A DNA stretch of 64,000 bases, taken from NCBI RefSeq assembly GCF_013426915.1, contig NZ_AP023180.1, forward strand, positions 186,001 to 250,000. Direction: 5' to 3'. This DNA comes from Paraburkholderia sp. PGU19. GTDB taxonomy: Bacteria > Pseudomonadota > Gammaproteobacteria > Burkholderiales > Burkholderiaceae. Positions 18,029 to 26,090 of the stretch are shown here, piece by piece. The notes beneath the pieces were generated by a model. It saw nothing but the letters and a program-made list of their open reading frames with translations, ran no database searches and was not told the DNA's origin. Positions within the stretch are counted from its first letter, which is position 1. Each line of letters begins with the position of its first letter. A program made the translations under genes and the position numbers.

Positions 18029-18604
18029 TCAATCTGGCAAGTCGGCTGCGGCGACGATCTGGCGCGCGACTTCGGCGAGTTTCACGCCCTGGTTCATCGC
18101 GCGCTTGCGCATCGTCGCGTAGGCGGCATGTTCGGTCATCTTTTGCGAATCCATCAGCATCCGCTTCGCGCGGTCGATCAGCTTGCGCTCGGCAAGCTCG
18201 TTCTCGGCCTGCGCGAGCCGCTCGCGCAGTTGCGATTCCTGCGCGAAACGCGCCAGCGCCACTTCGAGAATCGGCGCGAGGCGTTCCGTCGCAAGACCTT
18301 CGACGAGATACGCGGTCACGCCCGCGCCGACGGCATCGCGTATCAGCTGCTGGTTCGCGTCGTTGCTGAACATCAGCACCGGGCGCGGCGCCGTCGCGTT
18401 CATCACGGCAAGCTGCTCCAGCGTGTCGCGCGAAGGCGATTCCGTGTCGACGATGATCACGTCGGGCCGTTCGCTCTCGACAGCTCTGTGCAGCGCTTGC
18501 GGCGACGCCGTGGCGGCGAGCATCTCGTAGCCGAGCCGCGCAAGCGTATCGCGCAACTCGCCGATCGGCTTGTCGGTATCGGTTACGAGCAAAACACGCA
18601 GCAT
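18029..18604 (-). CDS. nasT: ANTAR-domain response regulator, NasT-like antiterminator
   Basis: The 191-residue protein has a receiver-like domain (about 1-120, with Asp in DVIIVDTES) and a C-terminal ANTAR RNA-binding domain (about 130-185: ERKLIDRAKRMLMDSQKMTE and YATMRKRAMNQGVKLAEVA). In known systems NasT binds paired hairpins in the leader of nitrate assimilation operons and prevents termination, under control of NasS. The nasS-like gene is directly downstream; the target nitrate reductase operon is not in this window. An upstream sigma-54/NtrC-type promoter fits nitrogen control. Confidence 0.87.
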   Translation of the reverse strand: MLRVLLVTDTDKPIGELRDTLARLGYEMLAATASPQALHRAVESERPDVIIVDTESPSRDTLEQLAVMNATAPRPVLMFSNDANQQLIRDAVGAGVTAYLVEGLATERLAPILEVALARFAQESQLRERLAQAENELAERKLIDRAKRMLMDSQKMTEHAAYATMRKRAMNQGVKLAEVARQIVAAADLPD

Positions 18605-18736
18605 GGATTGCCCGGTATGGAGTAGGGGGAGTTACGCAGCTTCATTCGTCGGATTGCGGGTTCTGCATCGCGCTTCACGCCGGGTGGGCAGCAGTCGCGT
18701 AACTGCTGTGACCTGTCGGAAAGCATGCAGTAACAC

Positions 18737-18752
18737 TGCAACTTGTATGCCA
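18737..18752 (-). promoter_or_regulatory. Candidate sigma-54 promoter of nasT-nasS
   Basis: On the minus strand the sequence reads TGGCATACAAGTTGCA, close to the -24/-12 consensus TGGCACG-N4-TTGCW, with GG and GC exactly ten bases apart. The implied transcription start near 18726 leaves a leader of about 120 bases before nasT. The two NtrC-like sites further upstream reinforce the call. Confidence 0.6.
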
Positions 18753-18819
18753 CCAAACGACAATCGCTGTCACGTTTGCTGCGCGCAGCTTCGAGCCGTC
18801 ACGGCAGCATGCCGTTGTT

Positions 18820-18864
18820 GCACCGTGGCAGTGCGTGCCCCAGTGTGCTGCACCTGTTTGGCGC
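18820..18864. promoter_or_regulatory. Pair of NtrC-like enhancer sites upstream of nasT
   Basis: GCACCGTGGCAGTGC (18820-18834) and GCACCTGTTTGGCGC (18850-18864) each match the NtrC dyad GCACC-N5-GGTGC with a single mismatch. Their centres are 30 bases apart and lie about 100 and 130 bases upstream of the predicted sigma-54 start, the classical enhancer arrangement. Confidence 0.55.
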
Positions 18865-18915
18865 GAAGAAGTGAATGCGGAGCCAGTCGTGAATGACCTG
18901 CTCGCGTAGAGTGTT

Positions 18916-20175
18916 TTACCGCGCGCCGAGCCAGCGTGCGTAACTGCGTGGCGAGAACGCGAAGGTCAACGCGATCATTGCGGTGATGCAAGCCGCGAGC
19001 ATGATCCACGCGGCCGTGAAGCTGCCCGTCAGATCGCGCAAGCGTCCCGCGACGATCGGCGAAATCGCTGCCACGATGAAACCGACGCCCTGCACGAACG
19101 CAACGAGCCTGCCGGCGAGGCGATGATCGTCGGCATGATCGAGTGCCGTCACGAGCGTCAGCGAGAACGTGCCGCCGAGTCCAGCGCCCGCGATCGCGAC
19201 CCACGCGAGCGGCAGCGCATCCGGAAACGCAAGCAGTCCGACCATCCCGATGAGTTGCGCGGACAGGCCGGCGACGAGCCACGGCCGGCGGTCGCGGAAC
19301 GACGCTGCCGCGAGCGGCAGCAGCAGCGCCGACGCGGCCTGGAAGACGGTCATCGCCGCGAGCAGCGAGCCGCTGTGCGCAACGCTCGCGCCGCGCTGCT
19401 GGTAGTACGCGGGCAGCCACGCAACCAGCGTCGTGTAGCCGCCATTGACGAGGCCGAAGTGCAGGCCGAGTGCCCACGCGCGGCGCTTCTTCCAGATCGC
19501 CACGGGCGGGTGCGTCGGGCTCGCAGCAAGGTGCGCGGTGGCTCGTCCATCGGAAGCCGATGCACGCCGCTGCAGCGTGAGCCAGCACGCGCAGGCGAGC
19601 GCGGCAGGCACGGCCCACATCGCGAGGCCCGCGTGCCACGAACCGGATGCTTTCGCGACATACGGGCTCAGACTTGCGCCCAGCCCGCCGCCGCCCATGA
19701 TCGACGCGGAGAACAGGCCCATCGCAAGCGGCACGCGTGAATGAAAGCGTTGCTTCATCACGCCCGGCAACAACGCCTGAATGACGGCGACGCCCATGCC
19801 CGCCACGAGTGCCGTCATCAGCAACGCCGTGCCGCTCGATGCGGCCAGACGCGCGCTGCACGCGACGGCAATCGCCAGCAGCCCGAGCGCGACGCCGCGC
19901 GCTTCGCCGACCACGCGCGTCAGCAAGCCCGCGCCGAACGCGCCGAATCCCATCGCGACGACGGGCAGGCTCGTCAGCAGCGAGGCGCCCGAGAAACTGA
20001 GGCCCGTGGCCGCGCGGATCGTCGCCATCAACGGGCTCACCGACGTCAGCAGCGGCCGCAGATTGACGCCGATCGCGACGACGACCGCGAGCCAGAGCCC
20101 GTCCTGCCACGATAAAGCCGAGGATGTCGTGCGTCGGGAAATGCGCGGGGTATCGATGCCGGGAGTCTGATTCAC
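18916..20175 (-). CDS. MFS transporter of the CynX/NimT family
   Basis: The 419-residue protein has twelve predicted membrane segments and begins with a short Arg/Ser/Thr-rich tail. GVNLRPLLTSVSPLM in the first segment is the signature of CynX/NimT-type carriers (cyanate, nitroimidazole and related anions). GTG 20175 was chosen: it has AGGA upstream and leaves the double operator at 20205-20237 outside the gene, while longer in-frame starts would put the operator inside the coding sequence. It is divergent from a GntR regulator that probably controls it. Substrate unknown. Confidence 0.83.
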   Translation of the reverse strand: MNQTPGIDTPRISRRTTSSALSWQDGLWLAVVVAIGVNLRPLLTSVSPLMATIRAATGLSFSGASLLTSLPVVAMGFGAFGAGLLTRVVGEARGVALGLLAIAVACSARLAASSGTALLMTALVAGMGVAVIQALLPGVMKQRFHSRVPLAMGLFSASIMGGGGLGASLSPYVAKASGSWHAGLAMWAVPAALACACWLTLQRRASASDGRATAHLAASPTHPPVAIWKKRRAWALGLHFGLVNGGYTTLVAWLPAYYQQRGASVAHSGSLLAAMTVFQAASALLLPLAAASFRDRRPWLVAGLSAQLIGMVGLLAFPDALPLAWVAIAGAGLGGTFSLTLVTALDHADDHRLAGRLVAFVQGVGFIVAAISPIVAGRLRDLTGSFTAAWIMLAACITAMIALTFAFSPRSYARWLGAR

Positions 20176-20204
20176 GGGGTGTCCTACGGATGAGTCGAAA
20201 GCAT

Positions 20205-20237
20205 TGGTTGACCATAATAACGTAAAATGGTTAACCA
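20205..20237. promoter_or_regulatory. Two-box GntR-type operator
   Basis: TGGTTGACCA (20205-20214) and the perfect palindrome TGGTTAACCA (20228-20237) have centres 23 bases apart. TGGT-N-ACCA boxes are typical of the FCD branch of GntR regulators. The pair lies directly between the transporter start and the gene of a GntR-FCD regulator. Confidence 0.65.
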
Positions 20238-20351
20238 TTCGATGCAAATCCGCTATCGCCGATATTTGACCAACACTGTCGACGCTTCATGCGTGCAAGG
20301 CCGCGCGCCGCTAAAATACGGCCGCCGCCGCAATCTTCCCAATCGCAAAAC

Positions 20352-21059
20352 ATGGCCACACGCCCGAACACACCGCCGCCCGCCTCGGATGAAGACAACG
20401 TCGAGGACCGCATTTACGCGTCGATCACCACGGCGCTGCTCGAAGGCCGCCTGCGGCCGGGCGCGCAGATGGTCGAGCGCGATCTCGCGGCCGCGTTCAA
20501 CTGCACGCGTGGCGCGCTGCGTAAGGTGCTGGCGCGGCTCGGGTTCGAAGGCAAGCTGGTCCTGGAAGCGAATCGCGGCGCGTTCGTGCCGGCGCCGTCG
20601 GAAGACGATGTGCGGCAGGTCTATCGCGCGCGGCAGATCGTCGAGGCGGGGATCGTCACCGCGCTATGCGGCGCGCTGTCGTCACAGGACAGGCGCGTGC
20701 TGAAGGCGCATATCGCCAGCGAGAAGAAGGCGCTGAAGGAAGGCCGCGTGGATGAGCAGGTGCGGCTCGCGGGGCACTTTCATGTGCTGCTGACGCAGAT
20801 TGCAGGGAGTGCGGAGTTGCAGGGTTTCGTCGCGCAGCTCGTCGCGAAGACGGAGCTGTACAAGGCGCTTTACGATCCATCGAAGGGCACGACATGCTCC
20901 GCCGACGAACACGCGCAGCTGATCGAGGCGCTGGATGATGGAGACTTGAGCGCGGCGCTCGAAGCGATGCGCGCGCATCTGGCGGAACTGGAGGAGCGCG
21001 TCGTGACGCGAATGCAGACCAGTGCGAGCGATGATCCGCGCGCGGTCTTTCGAGGATGA
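20352..21059 (+). CDS. GntR-family (FCD type) transcriptional regulator
   Basis: The 235-residue protein has an N-terminal winged HTH (about 15-85: DRIYASITTALLEGRLRPGAQMVERDLAAAF, then RGALRKVLARLGFEG) and a helical FCD ligand domain (about 90-220, with metal-type ligands such as the His in AGHFHVLLT). The divergent CynX/NimT transporter and the intervening TGGT-N-ACCA boxes indicate local control. ATG 20352 is used because the 21 residues upstream are low-complexity and unconserved in style. Confidence 0.87.
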   Translation: MATRPNTPPPASDEDNVEDRIYASITTALLEGRLRPGAQMVERDLAAAFNCTRGALRKVLARLGFEGKLVLEANRGAFVPAPSEDDVRQVYRARQIVEAGIVTALCGALSSQDRRVLKAHIASEKKALKEGRVDEQVRLAGHFHVLLTQIAGSAELQGFVAQLVAKTELYKALYDPSKGTTCSADEHAQLIEALDDGDLSAALEAMRAHLAELEERVVTRMQTSASDDPRAVFRG

Positions 21060-21183
21060 ATCGATCGGCATGCGTTGCACATGCCGCATCTTTTGCCGTG
21101 ATCGACGACTGCCCTGTACGTCGATTCACGATTGCGTCGCGCCGGTTATGAGCGCGGGACGCTTCAGTGGATTGCCGCTACAT

Positions 21184-21447
21184 TTAGCGGCGGCGCATTG
21201 GTGCGCTACGCGGGCCGCTGCTACGTTCGTCCTTGTGACGGAAATTGATGCGCCCTTTGGTCAGGTCATAGACCGACAGTTCGAGCGTGACGCGGTCGCC
21301 CGCGAGAATACGGATGTGATTCTTACGCATGCGTCCCGACGCGTACGCGCCCACGACCACGCCGTTATCCAGCGTGACGCGGTAGCGGCTATCGGGTAGC
21401 ACTTCGTCGACGATGCCGTCCAGTTCAAGCAGTTCTTCTTTCGCCAT
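21184..21447 (-). CDS. infA: Translation initiation factor IF-1 (second infA-type copy)
   Basis: The 87-residue S1-like OB-fold protein begins [11 protein letters not shown] and contains the family core [35 protein letters not shown]. It binds the ribosomal A site during initiation. The C-terminal tail (about 73-87) is Arg/Ser-rich and longer than in housekeeping IF-1 of about 72 residues. Burkholderia-type genomes usually keep a ribosomal-cluster infA and an extra copy like this. AGGAG lies seven bases before the ATG. Confidence 0.93.
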   Translation of the reverse strand: MAKEELLELDGIVDEVLPDSRYRVTLDNGVVVGAYASGRMRKNHIRILAGDRVTLELSVYDLTKGRINFRHKDERSSGPRSAPMRRR

Positions 21448-21574
21448 GCATTACTCCTGGTCGATGAGGGAAGGGTGCCGCGCGCGGCGCGCAGCGTAAC
21501 TTGCGCGGCAGCGCGTACGCTGCCGCGGCGATACGGTGAGACAGTAATACGCGCCTTTTGCGGCGCGCGTGTGA

Positions 21575-21862
21575 TCAGAGGTCGGAGACAGATTGTCCGT
21601 CGACCCGCCCGTCGATCACTTGTGCGGCATGCTCCATGCAGGCTATACGTGCTTTGCCCGCGCCTTCGAACGGCCGGAAATACGACAGGCGGAACACGCG
21701 TCCGTCGGCGGCGGCGTTCGCGCCGACGCGGCAGATGCGAACCGACGCGTCGTAGCCGCTGTCGATCGAATTGCGGTGCGCCACGCCGTTCGCCGTGCGG
21801 CGCGGATAGATCAGCGGATGAATCTCGTAGCCCTTGTAGGTCTTGATGCTTTGAATCGTCAT
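21575..21862 (-). CDS. Conserved hypothetical protein, 95 residues
   Basis: The protein starts MTIQSIKTYKGYEIHPLIYP and contains SGYDASVRICRVG and VFRLSYFRPFEG; it is compact, soluble and without membrane segments. ATG 21862 is selected because the 51 residues upstream in frame are Arg/Ala-rich and non-conserved in style. It follows no partner closely except infA, 127 bases downstream on the same strand. No function is recognised. Confidence 0.65.
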   Translation of the reverse strand: MTIQSIKTYKGYEIHPLIYPRRTANGVAHRNSIDSGYDASVRICRVGANAAADGRVFRLSYFRPFEGAGKARIACMEHAAQVIDGRVDGQSVSDL

Positions 21863-22376
21863 ATACAAAGTCCTGTGATACGGCTGCCGGCGCGCGTCAC
21901 TGCAACGGGCAGGCGCGGCGAATAGGCAGCGGGCGGCGCAGCGCCATCGGGCGCGCCGCAATGGAAAAAGTCTCGCGCGAGCCGTATGCGCTGGCTCGAA
22001 CGCAACCGCGATCAACGCGGAACGGATGGAGAAAAATACGCTGATGCCGCGCGGGCAGCGAACGTAGCGAATGTCACCCCGTCGGGTTCAGGCGTCCAGC
22101 GCGTGGCCGGAGTGACGAAGACCGCCGGGTTGCCGCTGCATGATGTTGCGCGATAACGGGACGGCTGGGATGCAATGCAATCAGTGCAACGCGGCGAAGA
22201 CGAGAATACGTTGACGCGTTACGGTGAAGAAGTTGACGGGTGATGCGGGCAGAGCGCTGCGTTAAATATATTATGCCCTAAAAACAGGGCTTTGGGTAGC
22301 AGAAACTTTCCCTCGACCGCTTTCGCGGAGCATGCCCGTCTGGCGCGCGGCGCACGTGCCTGGCCGCTGTGCGAGC
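21863..22376. other. Intergenic region without recognised genes
   Basis: About 510 bases upstream of the 95-residue protein gene. It contains no convincing frame with a ribosome binding site, no terminator with a T run and no RNA gene that could be recognised. An AT-rich patch occurs at about 22255-22290. Confidence 0.4.
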
Positions 22377-22595
22377 TCAGTCGGTCGTCTGCGTCAGGCG
22401 TTTTTGCAGCTCGCGGCTGGCGGCGAGCGGTATGCGCGCGTCGTCCCACTTCGCAAGCCATTCGACTTCCTTCGACGTGAAAACCTGGCCGTGGTTGCGC
22501 AGCGCGTACTGCAGCGAATCGATGATGTGATTGCGGATGATCTCGGGCGTGCGTGCATCGTCGAGCACGGTACGAAACGCTTCGAGCGTAGCCAT
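22377..22595 (-). CDS. Small conserved hypothetical protein, 72 residues
   Basis: The soluble helical protein MATLEAFRTVLDDARTPEII... is rich in charged residues and ends KRLTQTTD. GAGG sits six bases before ATG 22595, and the amino-acid composition is that of a real protein. No domain is recognised, and the neighbours give no functional hint. Confidence 0.6.
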   Translation of the reverse strand: MATLEAFRTVLDDARTPEIIRNHIIDSLQYALRNHGQVFTSKEVEWLAKWDDARIPLAASRELQKRLTQTTD

Positions 22596-22784
22596 CGGTT
22601 GCCTCTTTTCGGTGAACGCTGGTGAAAGATCTGACTCTTATCGCACATCAAAAAGTACGGTGCCATGCGGTCAAAATTCACGTCGTCTCACGTCCGCGCG
22701 CCGTGCTGGGTATGCGCTTTGCAACGCGCCTAAGGCTCCATGAGGCCGCCATTCCAGACCATTCCAGACGACACGAGGTTCGCC

Positions 22785-23201
22785 ATGACACTCAGAACGA
22801 TCGCGCCGCTCGCGCTATGGACCGTCGCGCAACTGGCGATCGCGGCAACGGGCGATGCGTCCTGCGGCGTGCTGGCGGGTGCGGGAGCGGGTGGCGGGGC
22901 GGGCGCGTCGGGTGCATCGAGCGTGTCGGCCGCGAGCGGCTTTGCGTTGCGCGATGGCGAGCCCGTCGATTTCATCGCAGGCGGCAAGACGGTGCCCGGC
23001 ACGCTGCATGTGCTGAAGGATGGCGGCATCTATCGTGCGTACTGGCAGCCGCAAGGCCGCCCCGAGCGCTACGTGCTCGCGGACGCGGGCACGGATGCCG
23101 TGCGCCTGATCGCGACGCCGGCGCAGGGCACGCCCGCCACCGACGGCATGCCGGGCACGACGCTCAATCCGCAGCAGGTGCTGTCGTGTCCGACGCTGTG
23201 A
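22785..23201 (+). CDS. Exported hypothetical protein, 138 residues
   Basis: ATG 22785 starts a signal peptide (about 1-22, hydrophobic LAPLALWTVAQLAIA type), followed by a Gly/Ala/Ser-rich linker (about 30-55) and a small globular part. FIAGGKTVPGTLHVLKDGG and YRAYWQPQGRPERYVLADA suggest a beta-rich periplasmic domain. No family recognised. A start at 22740 would precede the signal peptide and is less likely. Confidence 0.55.
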   Translation: MTLRTIAPLALWTVAQLAIAATGDASCGVLAGAGAGGGAGASGASSVSAASGFALRDGEPVDFIAGGKTVPGTLHVLKDGGIYRAYWQPQGRPERYVLADAGTDAVRLIATPAQGTPATDGMPGTTLNPQQVLSCPTL

Positions 23202-23216
23202 GCGCGCGTGGGCGTC

Positions 23217-23792
23217 TCAGGTTTGACGGTCAGGCGCAGGCCACCACGCCCAGCCGCGCTCATGGCGTTGCAGCTCGACGACGGAAAGGGGCGGAACCTC
23301 GATACGCGCGAATGTCGAGGACGGCGCCTGCAACACATGCATGAGCGCCGCCCGGATCACGCCCGCATGGGTGACGGCGATGACCGTGCCGTGATGCTCG
23401 AATGCATCGAGCCAGCCGCCGACGCGCAAGGTCAGCGCATCGAACGATTCGCCGCCATGCGGCGCGGATGACGGATCGTGCGTCCACGTGTCGAGCGCGT
23501 CCGTTTCTTCGTTCGCCACGTCGAGCAGACGGCGGCCACGCCAGCGGCCGAAATCGGCATCGGCGAGGTCCGGCACGGCCTTCGGCACGAGTCCAAGCGC
23601 CTGCGCCGTTTCCAGTGCGCACGCAGCGGGGCTGCTGAGCGCCACATCGGCGTTCAGCAAGCCGGCATGCGACGCGCGAAACGCCGTGGCTGCTTCGACC
23701 GCGCGCGCATCGAGCGGATCGTCGGCGGGGAACGTGCCTTTGCGCTGCGCGGCCGTCGCCGGGTGGCTGATCAACAACAGGCGTGTGCGCAT
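23217..23792 (-). CDS. Histidine-phosphatase-fold protein with altered active site, beside cobalt transport genes
   Basis: The 191-residue protein has the phosphoglycerate-mutase-like layout. The N-terminal catalytic RHG motif reads SHP (LLLISHPATAAQ), the SSPxxR segment reads SSPAACALETAQAL without the arginine, and the second histidine is kept in VTHAGVIRAALMHVL. Loss of both phosphate-binding arginines suggests altered or no phosphatase activity. It is divergent from the riboswitch-cbtB-cbtA unit, with the riboswitch between them, so a link with cobalt or cobalamin is plausible. CobC-type alpha-ribazole phosphatase is a related family, but the motif changes argue against simple equivalence. 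Confidence 0.75.
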   Translation of the reverse strand: MRTRLLLISHPATAAQRKGTFPADDPLDARAVEAATAFRASHAGLLNADVALSSPAACALETAQALGLVPKAVPDLADADFGRWRGRRLLDVANEETDALDTWTHDPSSAPHGGESFDALTLRVGGWLDAFEHHGTVIAVTHAGVIRAALMHVLQAPSSTFARIEVPPLSVVELQRHERGWAWWPAPDRQT

Positions 23793-23854
23793 CGACGGCC
23801 TTGGGTCCGGGAAATGGGAAGAAAGAAGAGAGCGTTCCGCAGTTTAGCCGTAGA

Positions 23855-23995
23855 ATAGTCGCCACTCGAAGCGCGGAAGCCGGTGTAAGCCCGGCGCGGT
23901 CGCGCCACTGTAATCGGCAGCAAATGCGTACACAACAGGCTGTACACAAGCCGGAAGCCAGACCCAAGCTTCGACCTCTCTCATCATTCGACTAT
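23855..23995 (+). ncRNA. Cobalamin (B12) riboswitch upstream of cbtB-cbtA
   Basis: The conserved core is visible: GCGGAAGCCGGTGTAAGCC, then CGCCACTGTAATCGG, then the B12-box region GCCGGAAGCCAGACCC at about 23950-23965. The closing P1 stem pairs ATAGTCG (23855-23861) with CGACTAT (23989-23995). A short GGGG...CCCC hairpin (about 23997-24010) sits just before the AAGGAG ribosome binding site, so ligand binding may act by hiding the translation start. It should repress cobalt uptake when cobalamin is plentiful. Confidence 0.92.
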
Positions 23996-24026
23996 CGGGG
24001 CGCGTAACCCCAAGGAGATGTCCGTC

Positions 24027-24250
24027 ATGAACGACGCCGTTCTCGACCACGCCGGTCAGACCGATCAACCTGCCATCACCCCATCCCGCTGCGCGAACTG
24101 CTGCCGTGGATCATCTTTGGCGGCCTGCTGATGCTGCTCGCGCTGTATTTCGTCGGCGCCGAACAGGGCGCGACGTCGCTGATTCCCGGCATGTACGTGC
24201 ATGAATTCGTGCACGATGGCCGCCATCTGCTCGGCTTTCCTTGCCACTGA
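24027..24250 (+). pseudogene. cbtB: cbtB cobalt transporter subunit, frameshifted
   Basis: CbtB is a small one-helix partner of CbtA with a C-terminal His-rich metal motif. Here ATG 24027 (nine bases after AAGGAG) begins MNDAVLDHAGQTDQPAIT, but the frame stops after 34 codons at 24129. The next frame encodes the remainder: PLRELLPWIIFGGLLMLLAL, then YFVGAEQGATSLIPGMYVHE, ending FVHDGRHLLGFPCH. One extra C at the C4 run 24079-24082 restores a 74-residue CbtB. The intact C-terminal half, including the HEFVHDGRH metal motif, suggests a recent mutation or a consensus error. An in-frame ATG at 24018 is an alternative start. Confidence 0.85.
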
Positions 24251-24271
24251 TCGCGTAAGGGAGTCATCACC

Positions 24272-25042
24272 ATGGTGGGTAAGTTGTTGATGCGAGGGAT
24301 GCTCGCAGGCATCGTCGCGGGTCTGCTGACGTTCGCGTTCGCGCGCGTCGCAGGCGAGCCGCTGGTCGATACGGCGATCTCGTTCGAAGAAAAGATGCAG
24401 GCCGCGCACGATCACGGTGACGCGAGCGGTGGTCACGATCACGAAGAAGAGCTCGTCAGCCGCGGCACGCAGGCGGGCCTCGGTCTGCTGACGGGCGTCG
24501 TCGCATATGGCATGGCGTTCGGCGGGCTGTTCGCGCTGACGTTCGCGTATCTGCACGGACGCGTTGGCCGGCTTGGCGCGCGTGCGTTGTCGGCGTGGCT
24601 CGCGGTGGGCGCCTATGTCGCCGTGGTGCTGGTGCCGACCATCAAGTACCCGGCGAATCCGCCTTCCGTCGGCGACCCGGATACGATCGGCATGCGCACG
24701 GGGCTGTTCTTTCTGATGATCGTCACGTCGCTCGTCGTGGCGGTGTTCTCGATGAAAGTCCGCAAGCACCTGATACCGCGGCTCGGGGTGTGGAACGCGT
24801 CGATCGTGGGCGGCATCGTTTTCATCGCGATCATCGCTGCGATCCAGATCGCGCTGCCCACTGTCAATGAAGTGCCCGAAGCGTTCCCGGCCGTCGTGCT
24901 GTGGAAGTTCCGCTTCACGGCGCTCGGCATGCAGGCAATCATGTGGGCCACGATCGGCCTGTTGTTCGGCGCGCTGGTCGAGCGCAGCGAACGCATCGCG
25001 CGCGCGTCGGCGGCAGCGGCGCGCAACTCGGCTTATCTGTAA
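24272..25042 (+). CDS. cbtA: CbtA cobalt transporter
   Basis: The 256-residue membrane protein has about five to six hydrophobic segments. A His/Asp-rich loop after the first segment (AAHDHGDASGGHDHEEE, about 45-61) is typical of CbtA and probably handles metal. GRVGRLGARALSAWLAVGAY and VPTIKYPANPPSVGDPDTIG are family blocks. AAGGGAG precedes ATG 24272. It shares the B12 riboswitch with cbtB, and its role is cobalt import for cobalamin synthesis. Its 3' end overlaps the convergent LysR gene by ten bases. Confidence 0.9.
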   Translation: MVGKLLMRGMLAGIVAGLLTFAFARVAGEPLVDTAISFEEKMQAAHDHGDASGGHDHEEELVSRGTQAGLGLLTGVVAYGMAFGGLFALTFAYLHGRVGRLGARALSAWLAVGAYVAVVLVPTIKYPANPPSVGDPDTIGMRTGLFFLMIVTSLVVAVFSMKVRKHLIPRLGVWNASIVGGIVFIAIIAAIQIALPTVNEVPEAFPAVVLWKFRFTALGMQAIMWATIGLLFGALVERSERIARASAAAARNSAYL

Positions 25043-25983
25043 CGCTGCTTTCCCGCGTCTGTGCTCGAATGCGCAGACGCGCGGCGCTCTTCTCCGTTTC
25101 GATCCGCTCGCCGCTTCCAGGCAATGTCCAGAAACCGCGCCAGACATGGGTTGCGGTTCGACGGCGACCAGACGAGCATCTGCGAAATCGTCGGCGCGTT
25201 GGCCAGCGGTCTGAACACGACGCCCGCCAGTTGCGCCTTGCGCATCGACTCCGGCACCAGCGCGATGCCGACGCCTTCTTCGACGAGACTCAACACCGTC
25301 TGCTGCAACTGCACCTCGAAGCGCACATCGGGCGTGAAGCCGCCTTGCGCGCAATGATCGACGATGGTCGCGCGCAAGCTCGGCGACACGGCTTGCGAAG
25401 CCATCACGAACGGCTCGTGCGCGAGCTGCCCGATTTTCAGTTGTCGCGCGCGGGCGAGCGGATGCTCGCGCGACAGGGCGACGCACAGCGGCTCGGTGAA
25501 GATCGCTCGGGTATCGAGATCTTTGTTTTGCGCGCCCGGAAACATGATCGCGGCGTCGATCTGCCCGCTCAGCACCTGCGACGCCAGATCGTTCGATACG
25601 ACTTCGCGCAGGTTCAGCGTCACGCCGGGCCAGGCGTCGCCGTACGCGCGTGCATAGCTGGGCAGCACGCTGTACGCGGCGCACATCGTGAAGCCGATGG
25701 TCAACTGGCCGCTGTCGCCGATGGCCGCCGCGCGCGCATTCTTCGCCGCCTGCTCGATCGACGCGAGAATCGCCTTCGCATCCTCATAGAAGCGTTCGCC
25801 CGCTGCCGTGAGCGCGACGCTGCGCGGGCTGCGCTCGATCAGCGTGACGCCGAGCGATGCTTCGAGGGCGGCCAGTTGCCGGCTCAGCGGCGGCTGCGAC
25901 AGGTTCAGCCGCGCGGCGGCGCGCCCGAAATGGCGCGTTTCGGCGAGCGTGACGAAGTAGCGAAGCGGCTTGACGTCGAGCAT
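25033..25983 (-). CDS. LysR-family transcriptional regulator (BenM/CatM-like)
   Basis: The 316-residue LysR protein has an HTH at about 1-65 (LRYFVTLAETRHFGRAAARL then LSQPPLSRQLAALE) and an effector domain to about 295. The RHFGRAAARLNLSQPPLSRQ form is that of the CatM/BenM/CbnR branch, which often senses aromatic breakdown products. It is divergent from an AEC transporter 107 bases away, its likeliest target. A GTAAACGCTTAC dyad (26036-26047) lies between them, but its role is uncertain. Confidence 0.87.
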   Translation of the reverse strand: MLDVKPLRYFVTLAETRHFGRAAARLNLSQPPLSRQLAALEASLGVTLIERSPRSVALTAAGERFYEDAKAILASIEQAAKNARAAAIGDSGQLTIGFTMCAAYSVLPSYARAYGDAWPGVTLNLREVVSNDLASQVLSGQIDAAIMFPGAQNKDLDTRAIFTEPLCVALSREHPLARARQLKIGQLAHEPFVMASQAVSPSLRATIVDHCAQGGFTPDVRFEVQLQQTVLSLVEEGVGIALVPESMRKAQLAGVVFRPLANAPTISQMLVWSPSNRNPCLARFLDIAWKRRADRNGEERRASAHSSTDAGKQRYR

Positions 25984-26090
25984 GATGCAAAAAAAGTATC
26001 GTCGCAGGTTTGATTCGGCATTGGATTGTATAGGTGTAAACGCTTACCCTTACGCGTTTCTGTCCTCTTTACCTTCGTTGCCGCAACTTC

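Noticed and set aside
24065..25684. 539-codon minus-strand frame across cbtB, cbtA and the LysR gene
   Set aside because: Arg/Gln/Asp-rich antisense shadow; the opposite strand carries recognised families.
26036..26047. GTAAACGCTTAC dyad between the LysR and AEC genes as a LysR box
   Set aside because: Arms are only four bases and the T-N11-A rule is not cleanly met, so it is mentioned only in the LysR entry.
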